Source of the DNA: Candidatus Altimarinota bacterium
GTDB lineage: Bacteria; Patescibacteriota; Gracilibacteria; UBA1369; LOWO2-01-FULL-3
Assembly: GCA_023231115.1 (NCBI GenBank)
Contig: JALNWA010000005.1
Coordinates: 1 to 64,000, forward strand
DNA: 64,000 nt
Direction: 5' to 3'
A model generated the notes under the pieces. It saw only the letters and a list, made by a program, of their open reading frames with translations, did no database searches and was not told the DNA's origin. Every line of letters starts with the position of its first letter. Positions within the stretch are counted from its first letter, which is position 1. The position numbers and the translations under genes are program-made. Shown one piece after another: positions 20,619 to 30,059 of the stretch.

Positions 20619-21050
20619 ATGAGATCAATAAACAAAGTTATTATTGTCGGAAATCTTACGAGAGATCCTGAACTAAAACAAACGCAAAGCGGTCAGCCTG
20701 TAGCCACATTTGGCATTGCAACAAATCGCGAATGGGCGACAAGAGACAACGACAGAAAGAAATCTACGGAATTTCATGAAGTTGTTGCTTGGGCAAGGCT
20801 TGCGGAAATTTGCGCTCAGTATCTTCGAAAAGGAAAATTGGTATACATCGAAGGATATCTAAAAACACGAAGCTGGGAATCTGAAAGCGGAGAAAAAAGA
20901 TTCCGAACCGAAGTGGTCATGCAGGACATGATCATGTTGGACAAAAGAGCCGGTTCTCCTGAAGAGGAAAAGGAAATTCTCGATGCAGTATCTGAAAACT
21001 CAACAGACCTTCCAGTCTATGGAGACGACGAAGGAGAAAACGTATTCTAA
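20619..21050 (+). CDS. ssb: Single-stranded DNA-binding protein
   Basis: 143 aa. OB-fold with SINKVIIVGNLTRDPELKQT, ATFGIATNREW, STEFHEVVAWARLAEICAQY, GKLVYIEGYLKTRSWE and RTEVVMQDMIML. The usual acidic tip DDDIPF is replaced by GDDEGENVF, which keeps acidity and a terminal Phe. It protects ssDNA and recruits repair and replication partners. Lies between the S6 and S18 genes as in most bacteria. Confidence 0.96.
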   Translation: MRSINKVIIVGNLTRDPELKQTQSGQPVATFGIATNREWATRDNDRKKSTEFHEVVAWARLAEICAQYLRKGKLVYIEGYLKTRSWESESGEKRFRTEVVMQDMIMLDKRAGSPEEEKEILDAVSENSTDLPVYGDDEGENVF

Positions 21051-21074
21051 ATATCAACTTAAACTTAAAATAAC

Positions 21075-21287
21075 ATGCCAACATTTAAAAACAGAAAGTG
21101 TTACTTCCACTCAGAAGACATCAAACATATCGATTATAAAAATACAAGACTCCTAAGAAAATTTTTGACACAATATTTCAAGATTGTTCCAAGATATTAC
21201 TCAGGAACTTGTATAAAACACCAAAAAGAGATTTCAACAGCAATCAAAAACGCCAGAATAATGGGACTTCTCAGGTTCACAAGATAA
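21075..21287 (+). CDS. rpsR: 30S ribosomal protein S18
   Basis: 70 aa with the S18 core: IDYKNTRLLRKFLTQYFKIV, then PRYYSGTCIKHQKEISTAIKNARIMGLL (read in parts). An N-terminal Cys/His pair (KCYFHSE) stands where other S18 proteins carry a zinc-type motif. Binds S6 in the 30S platform. Last gene of the operon, followed by a terminator. Confidence 0.96.
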   Translation: MPTFKNRKCYFHSEDIKHIDYKNTRLLRKFLTQYFKIVPRYYSGTCIKHQKEISTAIKNARIMGLLRFTR

Positions 21288-21298
21288 ACTTGAATACT

Positions 21299-21327
21299 AA
21301 AAGCCCCTAGACGGGGGCTTTTTTTTG
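21299..21327 (+). terminator. Rho-independent terminator after rpsR
   Basis: AAAAGCCCC / GGGGGCTTTT stem around TAGAC (21308-21312), followed by T8. Strong. Confidence 0.9.
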
Positions 21328-21359
21328 TGCTAAAATTATATGAAAAAATAAAAACAAAA

Positions 21360-21914
21360 ATGATTTCAAGAATTGTATCTAATCTACGAAACAGGAAATT
21401 AAAAAAAATTCAAAACCGTGAAATGGAAACAAACACGGAATCTTCTTTCGAAGAAGAAGTTATTTCTTGGACAGCTCCGGAATCAGTAAAATACAACAGA
21501 GGAATGCTTTGGAAGGTGGTAGTTTCGCTTATTTCAGCGGGTTTAGTCGTTTTTGGATTTTTCTATAACGCATGGACATTTTCGTTGGCGGTAATCGTAT
21601 TCGCGATTGTATACGCAATCGTAAACAGAAAAGATCCAAAAGAAATAAAAGTAATAATTTCTGAAATTGGGATAAAAGCGGGATACAGAAAATATCCGTA
21701 TAGCGCGATAAAAGACTTCTGCATAGTTTACAATCCGCCATACGCTTCAGAGCTTCACTTAAGGGTTTTAAACGATATTGCTCACGAAATAATAATTCAT
21801 TTGTGGGGACAAAATCCCGCACAGTTAAGAAATTACCTTTTGACACATCTCAAAGAAAAAACGGATCACAGAGAATCGTTTTCCGATGCGATTTTAAGAT
21901 TATTTAAAATATAA
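21360..21914 (+). CDS. Membrane protein with PH-like C-terminal domain, unknown
   Basis: 184 aa from ATG 21360. Basic N-terminus, a two-helix hydrophobic hairpin (LWKVVVSLISAGLVVFGFFY and FSLAVIVFAIVYAIV), then a soluble domain (EIKVIISEIGIKAGYRKYPY, DFCIVYNPPYASELHLRVL) resembling small PH-like domains attached to membrane hairpins in many CPR proteins. Other possible starts are GTG 21327, which overlaps the rpsR terminator T tract, and ATG 21423. First gene of a large-protein block on the + strand; the next gene starts 3 nt after its stop. Confidence 0.65.
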   Translation: MISRIVSNLRNRKLKKIQNREMETNTESSFEEEVISWTAPESVKYNRGMLWKVVVSLISAGLVVFGFFYNAWTFSLAVIVFAIVYAIVNRKDPKEIKVIISEIGIKAGYRKYPYSAIKDFCIVYNPPYASELHLRVLNDIAHEIIIHLWGQNPAQLRNYLLTHLKEKTDHRESFSDAILRLFKI

Positions 21915-21916
21915 AA

Positions 21917-23476
21917 ATGACAGGTAAACCTGAAGAAAATTTGGGAGAACAATCACCTCAACAGGCTGTTTCTGCGCCAAGCGTAACAACACCTGCAAGA
22001 AGAGCTGAAAACGTTCCTCTTGCTCAGGGAATAGAGGAAAACAAAGCTAAAGAAGAAAAGGCGGCGGAAGAAGGGAAAAAAAATATACGCGAAGCTTTTT
22101 CCAAAGCTGGTGGAGTAGAGCCAAGATTGGAATATTCCGAATCTGTTTTGGAAGAAACATTACTTTCCCCAATCATAAATTTGGAAAAAGACTGGGAAAA
22201 GCTAAGGAACGATTTGTACGCAAGATCTCAAAACGGAGAAAACATAACAGTCGCAGAGTTAAATGCCCAAACATCAGAAATAGAAAAACAAATGCAAACT
22301 ACTGCCAAAATTATCAGTGCATATATTTTTAAAATGGCGGAAAAAACAGGCGGAAAACTTTCACCTGAAGCATTGGCTGAAATTATAAACAGCGTAAATA
22401 AAAGCGCAGTGAAAATGGCGGAGATAGCTCTTTTGCAAAAAGAAGCTCCAGCGCTTGCAGAAGCGATGAAACTGGCATTGAAAATTGAGAGAATTGATGA
22501 AAAAAAAGTATTCGAAGATCTCTCAAAAATTATTTTGGAAGGATCAAGTTTATGCAATTACGTGTGGACCGTACTTTCATTGATGGACGCTGAATTGCAG
22601 ATTAGATTTGGAAAATTTTATATAGAAAATAACAAATTAAATCCACAGGACGCACAAATATTTTTGGAAAAATGGAGCGTTCAAGGAAACATAAGCGTTG
22701 AAACAATGAAAAAAATTCTCGAAACTTCGGGAACATACACGCAAGAATTTGAAAAAAAAGCTGAAGAATTCGCTACAAATTGGAGAAAGAAAAATGATTT
22801 CATGAAGGCCGCAAAACTAATGATGCAGAAATCATACGGAGCAACCAATCAAGCGATGGAAAAACTTGAACCTTTGAATGTTTTGAAATTTCTTGGACAG
22901 GTTTGGTCGGTCGGTACGATAGGTCTAAATTTAATGACCGCAATGTTCTACGGAGGCAAACTTAATGATTTTGATTTCATATTGAAACAAATGATGAATC
23001 CATACGTTGGAGTGAGCACGGCTATTTTGGTTGGAACCTCAGGCGTTGCTTCGGGAGCTCCGGAAGAAGAAAGAAAAACAGCGGAAAGAGTTAAAGCAAA
23101 ACAAGAATTGAAAATACTTACTTCAAAACGTAATTTGGAAGTATTTTTGACATCAAACGATTTTGAAGGATCAAAAAAATTCTGGGAATTTTTGCAGGAT
23201 GTTCGCCAAAAATTTGGTGACGAAAAAACGCCATTTCCTGAAAACGCCATGACGAAAGAAACATTTATCAGCTGGTTAAAATTAAAATACAGCAAGGCAA
23301 ACGCTCAAGAGAAAGACAAAATTATAAAAGTGATCGCAGGATTGAGCGACAATGGAATAGCGGATGATCAGAAAATAACAGACGAAGATCTTTACAGATT
23401 ATCCCTGCCTTTTTCTACGTTTCAAATAGGCGGATCGCGCGCACAAGAAACTTACAATAACGCACTAAAAGCATAA
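21917..23476 (+). CDS. Unknown 519-aa helical protein of the VirB6-like block
   Basis: Not recognised. The first ~60 residues are low-complexity and charged; the bulk is alpha-helical (EKDWEKLRNDLYARSQNGEN, AEKTGGKLSPEALAEIINSV). Around residues 330-380 lie two moderately hydrophobic stretches (VWSVGTIGLNLMTAMFYGG, NPYVGVSTAILVGTSGVASG) that could insert in a membrane. Its last codon overlaps the start of the VirB6-like gene (ATG at 23476), so the two are translationally coupled and likely act together at the membrane. Confidence 0.6.
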   Translation: MTGKPEENLGEQSPQQAVSAPSVTTPARRAENVPLAQGIEENKAKEEKAAEEGKKNIREAFSKAGGVEPRLEYSESVLEETLLSPIINLEKDWEKLRNDLYARSQNGENITVAELNAQTSEIEKQMQTTAKIISAYIFKMAEKTGGKLSPEALAEIINSVNKSAVKMAEIALLQKEAPALAEAMKLALKIERIDEKKVFEDLSKIILEGSSLCNYVWTVLSLMDAELQIRFGKFYIENNKLNPQDAQIFLEKWSVQGNISVETMKKILETSGTYTQEFEKKAEEFATNWRKKNDFMKAAKLMMQKSYGATNQAMEKLEPLNVLKFLGQVWSVGTIGLNLMTAMFYGGKLNDFDFILKQMMNPYVGVSTAILVGTSGVASGAPEEERKTAERVKAKQELKILTSKRNLEVFLTSNDFEGSKKFWEFLQDVRQKFGDEKTPFPENAMTKETFISWLKLKYSKANAQEKDKIIKVIAGLSDNGIADDQKITDEDLYRLSLPFSTFQIGGSRAQETYNNALKA

Positions 23477-26091
23477 TGAAAAAAATACTACAAAAATCGA
23501 TTATCGTTCTGGTCACAGCATTTATGGCCATACTTTCGTTTGGAGGAACAGGCGTATCTCAAAAAGCATACGCGGACGAACCTGCAAAGACAGGAACAGC
23601 AACGACAACGGAAGCCCTTACAAACGAACAAGCGAAAGAACTTTGCACGAAAGCAAACGGAACTTATGAAGAATACAACAATACATGTTTCATTGCCGGC
23701 GCCAAGGATTGTACCGCATTGCCGGGATACGAAATATTGGGAACCCCAGCCACAGAAGGGGTAGCTTGTCAAAAATCCATAGCATCATCGACAGTAAATA
23801 CGGAGCAAGAAAAAGTACTTAAAGACAAAATATATGTTTTAATCCCGATACAAAGAGCCTTGAACACAATGCTATGGCCGGTGCTTGTGATGATTGGAGA
23901 TTTGATGAACAACAACATCCTTTTTGGAGCCGGAATGGACGAAAGATTGCGTGAAATATGGATTCCGGTAAGGAATTTGATAAATCTGTTCTTTGTCTTG
24001 GCGATGGTTGTAATAGCGATATACAACATTCTTGGAGTAGGTGACGACAATGATGCATATTCAATCAAACAGGTTTTACCGAAAATAATTATCGCAATAA
24101 TCGCGGTAAACTTTTCATTTACAGGAATAAAAATATTTCTGGATGGAATAAATGTACTTACGTCCTCGATTTTTGCGCTTCCTGATCAGGTAAAAGAAGG
24201 GCTGGCAAATATAAGTCAAGATCCGCCAACGGTGAAAAGGTTTTGCTTGGCAACGATGGGACAAACAATAGCGGATTTAAACCCTCTTAGTGCCTCGGAT
24301 GCAAAATTAGATTTGGCAACATATAAAATTGAAGCCATCAAAGTTATAGGTCAAGAAACTCCAGGATTGAAAGCAGCTACATCCAAAGAAGAAGTTGATA
24401 AATTAATTCCGGAAGATAAAAAAGACAAGTTTAAATCAGCAGTAACAGAAGCGGAAGACAACCGAGCATGTAAAAACAATGGTGAATTGACAGAGAGAGG
24501 AAAAGCGTTTTTATCAAGATATAACACACAAAACGCCGCACTTGCGATGGCATTAAATATGTCAAAAATAGTTTTCTATCCTGAAATAGACATAACGACA
24601 TTCACGTCGGCAAACATTTCAAAATTGTTTATAAATACAATTTTCTCAATGGTGATGTATGTCATATTTGTGGCATCATTCTTTATTCTTTTCGTGATAT
24701 TGGTGGCTCGTCTTGTGGTTCTATGGCTCGGAATAGTTGCATCGCCGGTTATTATAGTGGCGATGGTTCTGCCTGTATTCAAAGAAAAATTAGGGCTTGC
24801 GGATTTGCTCGGTAAATTTGTGAAAAACGCCGTGGCGCCTATTCTCATAGCCTTCGCAATGACAGTAGGATGGATAATGTTGAGAGCAATACAAAATGTG
24901 GAAAGCTTGGATGCAACAATTACATTGGGAAATGGAATTCCGGTTTCAGGATTAAACACAATTCAAGATTTGATAGTTGCTGTGGGCACGGTCGGAGTGC
25001 TTTGGTTCGCAGTAAAAGCCGCATCTGCAGGCACAATCGCAGAACCCGTCACAGGAGCTATTATGGGTGCACTTGGAAGCTCTGCGAAATGGATTGGAGA
25101 TCTTGCATGGAAACACACTCCTATTTTCCCTGTCCCAATTCCTGGACAGCCTGGACTTAAAGCCAGCGCCGGAATGATCGGACAAACTCTTAAAGACATG
25201 CAGGATGAATTCGAAAAAATTCCAGACGGAGAGTTTAAAGGTGAAAGAAAACAAGATCTCTTATCTTTGGCTACAGGACTTAAAAAACGTGGTCAAGGAA
25301 ACTTCGAAGACCTCAAAGATGCAGGTAGCGCAACCGCCGCAATAAATCGTCTTACAAGCAGCGTAAGGGATATAGAACGTGGAGGCGAGAATGTAAGTAA
25401 AGGTTTTCAAGACTTTAACAATCAACCTTTCGGAAAAAAACTAATACCCGCTCTAAATAGTGGAACTTTGGGTCGTGAGGAGGGAAAAGAACTTGGAGGT
25501 TTAATAGAAAAATCAGGAAACATGACTTTATCACCTGAAGACAGAGACAAGGCTCAGAAAGATTTAGTTAAATTTTTAGAAAATCAATCAAAAATGGGCA
25601 GAATCAGAACAGCCGCAGAAGATTGGGACAAAAGGTATGGACTTACACCAGCCACACCTGCACCTGAATACACTCCAAACGTATCGGCAACCGACAAGCT
25701 CGGTTCACAACAGCTTGGAGCTCAGGCTGAACAAATAAAAACCGCGACAAAAGATCTTGTCACAGCCTTACAAAATAAGAGTACAAGCAAAGGAGACGTG
25801 GAACAAATTCTTACCAGATTTACAGCTAATGGACAAAATGTAAAAGCTGACCAATTACTAAGATTCATAAAAGATCCAATAGCCGTTACTCAACTTAAAA
25901 AAATATTATCGCCAATAGCCGGAGGAACAGCATCAGATCAACAAATTCAAGCCGCGTTAAACAGAGTATTGGCGACACCAGCAACACCAGCGACAGCCGC
26001 TCCGGCCGCAGCACCAGCTCCGGCGGCACCAGCGGCTCCGACAGCACCGACAGCTCCTGCAACAACAACAACACCACCACCAACCACTTGA
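23476..26091 (+). CDS. VirB6/TrbL-like polytopic membrane protein with cytoplasmic tail
   Basis: 871 aa. Signal-like N-terminus (ILQKSIIVLVTAFMAILSF...AYADEP), a Cys-containing extracytoplasmic part, then about seven hydrophobic helices between residues 125 and 530, e.g. LINLFFVLAMVVIAIYNILG, SMVMYVIFVASFFILFVILV and VVLWLGIVASPVIIVAMVLP. The arrangement, with a conserved aromatic/Pro core (LWLGIVASPV), resembles VirB6/TrbL channel proteins of type IV secretion systems and their CPR relatives. The last 300 residues are hydrophilic, ending in an Ala/Pro/Thr-rich run. Flanked by unknown large proteins rather than VirB4 or VirD4, which are not in this window. Confidence 0.6.
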   Translation: MKKILQKSIIVLVTAFMAILSFGGTGVSQKAYADEPAKTGTATTTEALTNEQAKELCTKANGTYEEYNNTCFIAGAKDCTALPGYEILGTPATEGVACQKSIASSTVNTEQEKVLKDKIYVLIPIQRALNTMLWPVLVMIGDLMNNNILFGAGMDERLREIWIPVRNLINLFFVLAMVVIAIYNILGVGDDNDAYSIKQVLPKIIIAIIAVNFSFTGIKIFLDGINVLTSSIFALPDQVKEGLANISQDPPTVKRFCLATMGQTIADLNPLSASDAKLDLATYKIEAIKVIGQETPGLKAATSKEEVDKLIPEDKKDKFKSAVTEAEDNRACKNNGELTERGKAFLSRYNTQNAALAMALNMSKIVFYPEIDITTFTSANISKLFINTIFSMVMYVIFVASFFILFVILVARLVVLWLGIVASPVIIVAMVLPVFKEKLGLADLLGKFVKNAVAPILIAFAMTVGWIMLRAIQNVESLDATITLGNGIPVSGLNTIQDLIVAVGTVGVLWFAVKAASAGTIAEPVTGAIMGALGSSAKWIGDLAWKHTPIFPVPIPGQPGLKASAGMIGQTLKDMQDEFEKIPDGEFKGERKQDLLSLATGLKKRGQGNFEDLKDAGSATAAINRLTSSVRDIERGGENVSKGFQDFNNQPFGKKLIPALNSGTLGREEGKELGGLIEKSGNMTLSPEDRDKAQKDLVKFLENQSKMGRIRTAAEDWDKRYGLTPATPAPEYTPNVSATDKLGSQQLGAQAEQIKTATKDLVTALQNKSTSKGDVEQILTRFTANGQNVKADQLLRFIKDPIAVTQLKKILSPIAGGTASDQQIQAALNRVLATPATPATAAPAAAPAPAAPAAPTAPTAPATTTTPPPTT

Positions 26092-26122
26092 AGACCTGAA
26101 ATAAGGGTATAAAATACAATCA

Positions 26123-29100
26123 ATGACACAACAAAATTCACAAACAGGAAAAACACAAGAAGATATCGCAAGAGCGGAGGAAGCTCGTATTCTTGATCAA
26201 ATAAGAAATGCGGACGGAAAATCCGCAGAGTTTTCTCATTCAATGCAAATTGCACAAAAACTGGAAAAAGGTGAACTTGACTTGGATCGTGAACAAAGAA
26301 TTCAGATACGCGATGTGTTGAAAGATGCAAACAAAATGAAAAAAGATCCGTACAAACATTTTATGGCGGCTCTTGCCATGGGCAAATTTCCAAACAAAGG
26401 AAGACTTGCTATGAAATTTTTTGATGCCATTGAAGAACCGGACAAAGAAAAGAACAAAGAAAAAAAATTGCCGGGAGAAGAAGACAAAAAATTCCCTGGA
26501 GAAAAAGAAAAAGATTACGCGGAAAAATTTTTGGAAGATGCGGCCAAGGCTGAAAATCCACAAATTTCCGAAGGCGCTGAAAAAGACGCACTCGAAGATT
26601 TGGAAAAATTAAGATTGGAAGAACAAGCGGAAAGGATGGCGGGAGAAGCAAGAGGAAAAGAACAAACCTCAGGCATCCGTGAAAAAGTTCAAAGTGTTTC
26701 AACTGTAAACGAAAAAGAATTATGGCAAATTGATCGTCCGCCGGAAGGGCTTATAGAAAATCTTGAAGCGATAGAATTGAAAATGTTTGGTTTGATGGAA
26801 CAGTCAAATAAAGCATACAAAAAAGGACAATCAACTGAAAAACTCGACGCGGAAATAGACAGAATGGAATTCGAAAGAGACCCATTAAGAAAACAATATA
26901 TAGGTTATCTTACAAAAGCGGGAAAGCGTTATGAAGCCGTTCAAAAACTTGCAAGTCGTGCCGGAATGGACATGCAAGAAGTTTCAAGACTTATGATTTG
27001 GTCGATAGAACACGGCGGATCAAAAGGTGTGAAAGTGGATAAAAAAACAGGAAAAGCGGAAAAAATAAAAGACTCAATTCAAATAAAAAGTATTTATTTT
27101 AAACAAGGGAAAGAGGATACAGCTGCGGAATTTACGGGTGAATTATTTGTGGATTTTACAAACGATAAAGGTGAAATCGAAACAGCCGGATATACAAGAT
27201 TTTTGAAATTGGTGGATGCGCTCGAAATGCACAAGGACATAAGAACGATGGAAGATCTAAACAAAGAAGTGGCCAAAAACACAAGATACGAAGAGGTAAA
27301 AGAGGGACAAGTTTACAAAACACAAATATTAAAAGGGTTAGACGAAGAAGGAGAAAAAGTTTACGAAGAGGTCGAGTTCACAATTGAAAAAATAGAAACA
27401 TCGGGAGAAACTCCTGTTATTACGCTTAACCACACAGTGACAAAAACACCAAAACAATGGCTTTCTTTAGCCATAGAAAGCGAATTTTATTTCGACAGAA
27501 TTCAAAAAGAATTTTCACCGGGAGAATTTGCAAAACTTGTGAAACAACATAGATATTCGCGAGAAATAGAACAAGAAGAACTGCAAACAGTTCTTGATCG
27601 AATGGCAAAAGCAAGACGTGAAGAAGAAATAGCAATGAATGAAGCGGTAGCGGAGGCCCTTACAGGAAGACCTGCAACGGAAGTAAGCAAAAAAAGACTT
27701 GGAAGTACTTTCATGGCACCTCTTGCGGTAAGTGGAGCGGTAAGACTTCCGAGAAAGGGGGAAGTTTCATTCGCGGATTTTACTGATGAAGAAGCGGGGG
27801 GAATAAGAATTCCGGACGCAAAAGTCTCAGTAAAACCAAATCCAAAAAATCCTAGTGAAAATATAATCCAAATTTCATACGCATTAACTCCGGAGAATGT
27901 AGCAAATCGCACAGGCCTTTCAGGAATTCCGAAAGAAGTGGCGCAAGCAATTGGAGCTAACCAAGAAATTGAACCGCGTATTGTAATGCGCGATTTTTCA
28001 CCTTCCGAATTTTTGGAACGCGCGGAAAACGGGATGATATCAAGAGGACAACCTTCAGCGTCCCTTGAGCTTGAAGATAAAATGGATGTTTTGGGCGGCA
28101 AACAAGCGAATATACCCGAAGAAATCCCCGAGGAAGCTCCAGAACAAGAAATTCAGAAAGAAACGGACGAAAAAGAATCAACGACAGAGGATAAAGCGAA
28201 TAAACCATACAAAGAAGCGGTACCGTTTGATGAAGCGTATCAAACAGGATTACCATTACATGGAAAAGGACAATCTTATGTTCAAAAAGTATGGAACAAT
28301 ACGAGATTTTTAAGTTTGGACGATTTGTGGAAATTTGGAAAAACTTGTTATGACTATTACATAAGAAGGTTTGAACAAAGACAAAAAAATAGATATGGAT
28401 TGGTCGGAAAAGAACTTCCGTTCTTTGGTTCGGAAATGCAACAGATTTCTCAGGCGGCGAACAATGAACAAACAAGCCATTTCAAGGAAGCATTAGAGAA
28501 AAAAGGTGTGGTGACAATAAGGGACAGGTTAAGAGTAACAGAGAATAAAGAGGAATTTAAAGCCTGTATCATAGTTCTTGTCGAAAAAGGAATGATGAGA
28601 TGGGATGATGTACTTTTCTGGAAAAACGCAAATAAATTTGTAAAACCAGGTAAAGAAATACCAATCCCTCCAACCAACAATCCGTATACACACATAAGCA
28701 AGGATGATAATAGAACAGGAATGGATTTTATAGAAGGGGCAATAGACTCGGCATGGGGAGACGGTTACTACGGAGATTGGTACGCTGAAAACAAAAATCA
28801 CTACAATGGTAATGCAAAAAAATACTACGAAGAAGGTAAAGAGTTGGAAGGAGTCGACGGAGGTCACGCGGGACGTTTGGAAAAGATTTTACACGCTCAC
28901 AAAGAAGGGGAATGGGTAGATCCTATGGAATACGAAGGTTTGATATTACACTCAATAGAAGCCGGAAAAGGGGATATTCAAGACAAAATTTATTATCTTG
29001 TGGAAGGTGTCGCGGCGGAAAATAAAAAAGGAGAAACTATTTTGAGCTTGGATAGAATGGCCCATGTAAATTCAGAAATGTTAGGGAGATTTCCAATTAT

Positions 29101-29986
29101 GGAATACATGTGTGCGAGAGTTCCACGTAAGGGAGGAAAAAAAGTAACAAGATTTACATTGGCGGATTACCAAAGATGGATGCATTGGTTTGATGATGGA
29201 TATGAAAAACATGGACATCGAAATTGTAAGCCTACACAAGCCGTGGATGATTTTATGTGGGAATACGCAATTCCAAGTGAAGATACTTTAAATCGTATAA
29301 ATAAAGTTGCCAGATCCATTGAAAATGTGGATCACGATGATATGTACGCGTACATACCACCGGCCACTGAAGATGTACTTACAGATATCTGTAAAACAAA
29401 CGTAGGAAGTAGAAAAGGTGTGACCATCGAAGGATATGCGAATGTGTTTCCGGGATTCAGCCAATACATACGTTCATTAAGCCAACACGAACAAAAAGAC
29501 AAACTTGCGGAAGCAATCAAGTCATATGTTCGTTTCGAAGGTATTATGACAAACAAATTTGAAAGAAATGTAGAGGCTTCTCATGATGCATACCAAAGAA
29601 TGGGAGATAAGACTCTAAGAGGTAGGACAATATGTTCAAAAGAATCACCTTTAGCATTTATTACGCAAATGAACGCAATGGTAAAAGAAATTGTTGCGGC
29701 ATACGGAGGAGCAGATGGAGGCGAGGAACTAAGCTCGATATTAAGCGACATTCAGGATCTTCAAGTTGGAGACATGAGTAATCCTGATGAAAAGAAAAAG
29801 CAGGACAGAAAAAATTACGCATTTCATAGGTTTGGAAAAGTTTTGAACATGGTTGTCCAAAGCGATAAAGGAGCAAAAATGCTTGAAATAGTTCAAAATT
29901 CAAATCTTGCAGGTATGCCGTACTTGGACTCAAAGGCGAAAGCTCGTAACAAAGCGGAAATAAAGGATAATCTTACGCTCGAATAA
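26123..29986 (+). CDS. Unknown 1287-aa soluble protein of the VirB6-like block
   Basis: Not recognised. Residues 1-200 are highly charged helices and low-complexity (EKNKEKKLPGEEDKKFPGEK). Residues about 200-680 contain beta-rich stretches (FTGELFVDFTNDKGEIETAG, EVEFTIEKIETSGETPVITL). After an acidic linker (EEIPEEAPEQEIQKETDEKE) a second helical region (about 710-1280) is rich in Trp/Tyr/His: WNNTRFLSLDDLWKFGKTCY, WGDGYYGDWYAENKNHYNG. No signal peptide or membrane helix, so probably cytoplasmic. It starts 31 nt after the VirB6-like gene. A companion or substrate of the membrane protein is a reasonable guess only. Confidence 0.6.
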   Translation: MTQQNSQTGKTQEDIARAEEARILDQIRNADGKSAEFSHSMQIAQKLEKGELDLDREQRIQIRDVLKDANKMKKDPYKHFMAALAMGKFPNKGRLAMKFFDAIEEPDKEKNKEKKLPGEEDKKFPGEKEKDYAEKFLEDAAKAENPQISEGAEKDALEDLEKLRLEEQAERMAGEARGKEQTSGIREKVQSVSTVNEKELWQIDRPPEGLIENLEAIELKMFGLMEQSNKAYKKGQSTEKLDAEIDRMEFERDPLRKQYIGYLTKAGKRYEAVQKLASRAGMDMQEVSRLMIWSIEHGGSKGVKVDKKTGKAEKIKDSIQIKSIYFKQGKEDTAAEFTGELFVDFTNDKGEIETAGYTRFLKLVDALEMHKDIRTMEDLNKEVAKNTRYEEVKEGQVYKTQILKGLDEEGEKVYEEVEFTIEKIETSGETPVITLNHTVTKTPKQWLSLAIESEFYFDRIQKEFSPGEFAKLVKQHRYSREIEQEELQTVLDRMAKARREEEIAMNEAVAEALTGRPATEVSKKRLGSTFMAPLAVSGAVRLPRKGEVSFADFTDEEAGGIRIPDAKVSVKPNPKNPSENIIQISYALTPENVANRTGLSGIPKEVAQAIGANQEIEPRIVMRDFSPSEFLERAENGMISRGQPSASLELEDKMDVLGGKQANIPEEIPEEAPEQEIQKETDEKESTTEDKANKPYKEAVPFDEAYQTGLPLHGKGQSYVQKVWNNTRFLSLDDLWKFGKTCYDYYIRRFEQRQKNRYGLVGKELPFFGSEMQQISQAANNEQTSHFKEALEKKGVVTIRDRLRVTENKEEFKACIIVLVEKGMMRWDDVLFWKNANKFVKPGKEIPIPPTNNPYTHISKDDNRTGMDFIEGAIDSAWGDGYYGDWYAENKNHYNGNAKKYYEEGKELEGVDGGHAGRLEKILHAHKEGEWVDPMEYEGLILHSIEAGKGDIQDKIYYLVEGVAAENKKGETILSLDRMAHVNSEMLGRFPIMEYMCARVPRKGGKKVTRFTLADYQRWMHWFDDGYEKHGHRNCKPTQAVDDFMWEYAIPSEDTLNRINKVARSIENVDHDDMYAYIPPATEDVLTDICKTNVGSRKGVTIEGYANVFPGFSQYIRSLSQHEQKDKLAEAIKSYVRFEGIMTNKFERNVEASHDAYQRMGDKTLRGRTICSKESPLAFITQMNAMVKEIVAAYGGADGGEELSSILSDIQDLQVGDMSNPDEKKKQDRKNYAFHRFGKVLNMVVQSDKGAKMLEIVQNSNLAGMPYLDSKAKARNKAEIKDNLTLE

Positions 29987-30001
29987 CCACCCCTTAAACA
30001 G

Positions 30002-30030
30002 TTGACTTTTTAACTGTAAAGTGTTTTAAT
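30002..30030 (+). promoter_or_regulatory. Sigma70-type promoter before the 864-aa gene
   Basis: TTGACT (30002-30007), 17 nt, TTTAAT (30025-30030). ACAGTT/AACTGT forms a small inverted repeat over the -35. Transcription would start near 30037, 23 nt before the ATG. Confidence 0.6.
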
Positions 30031-30059
30031 TGTAGGCCGAAATATTTTAAAACGCGGAA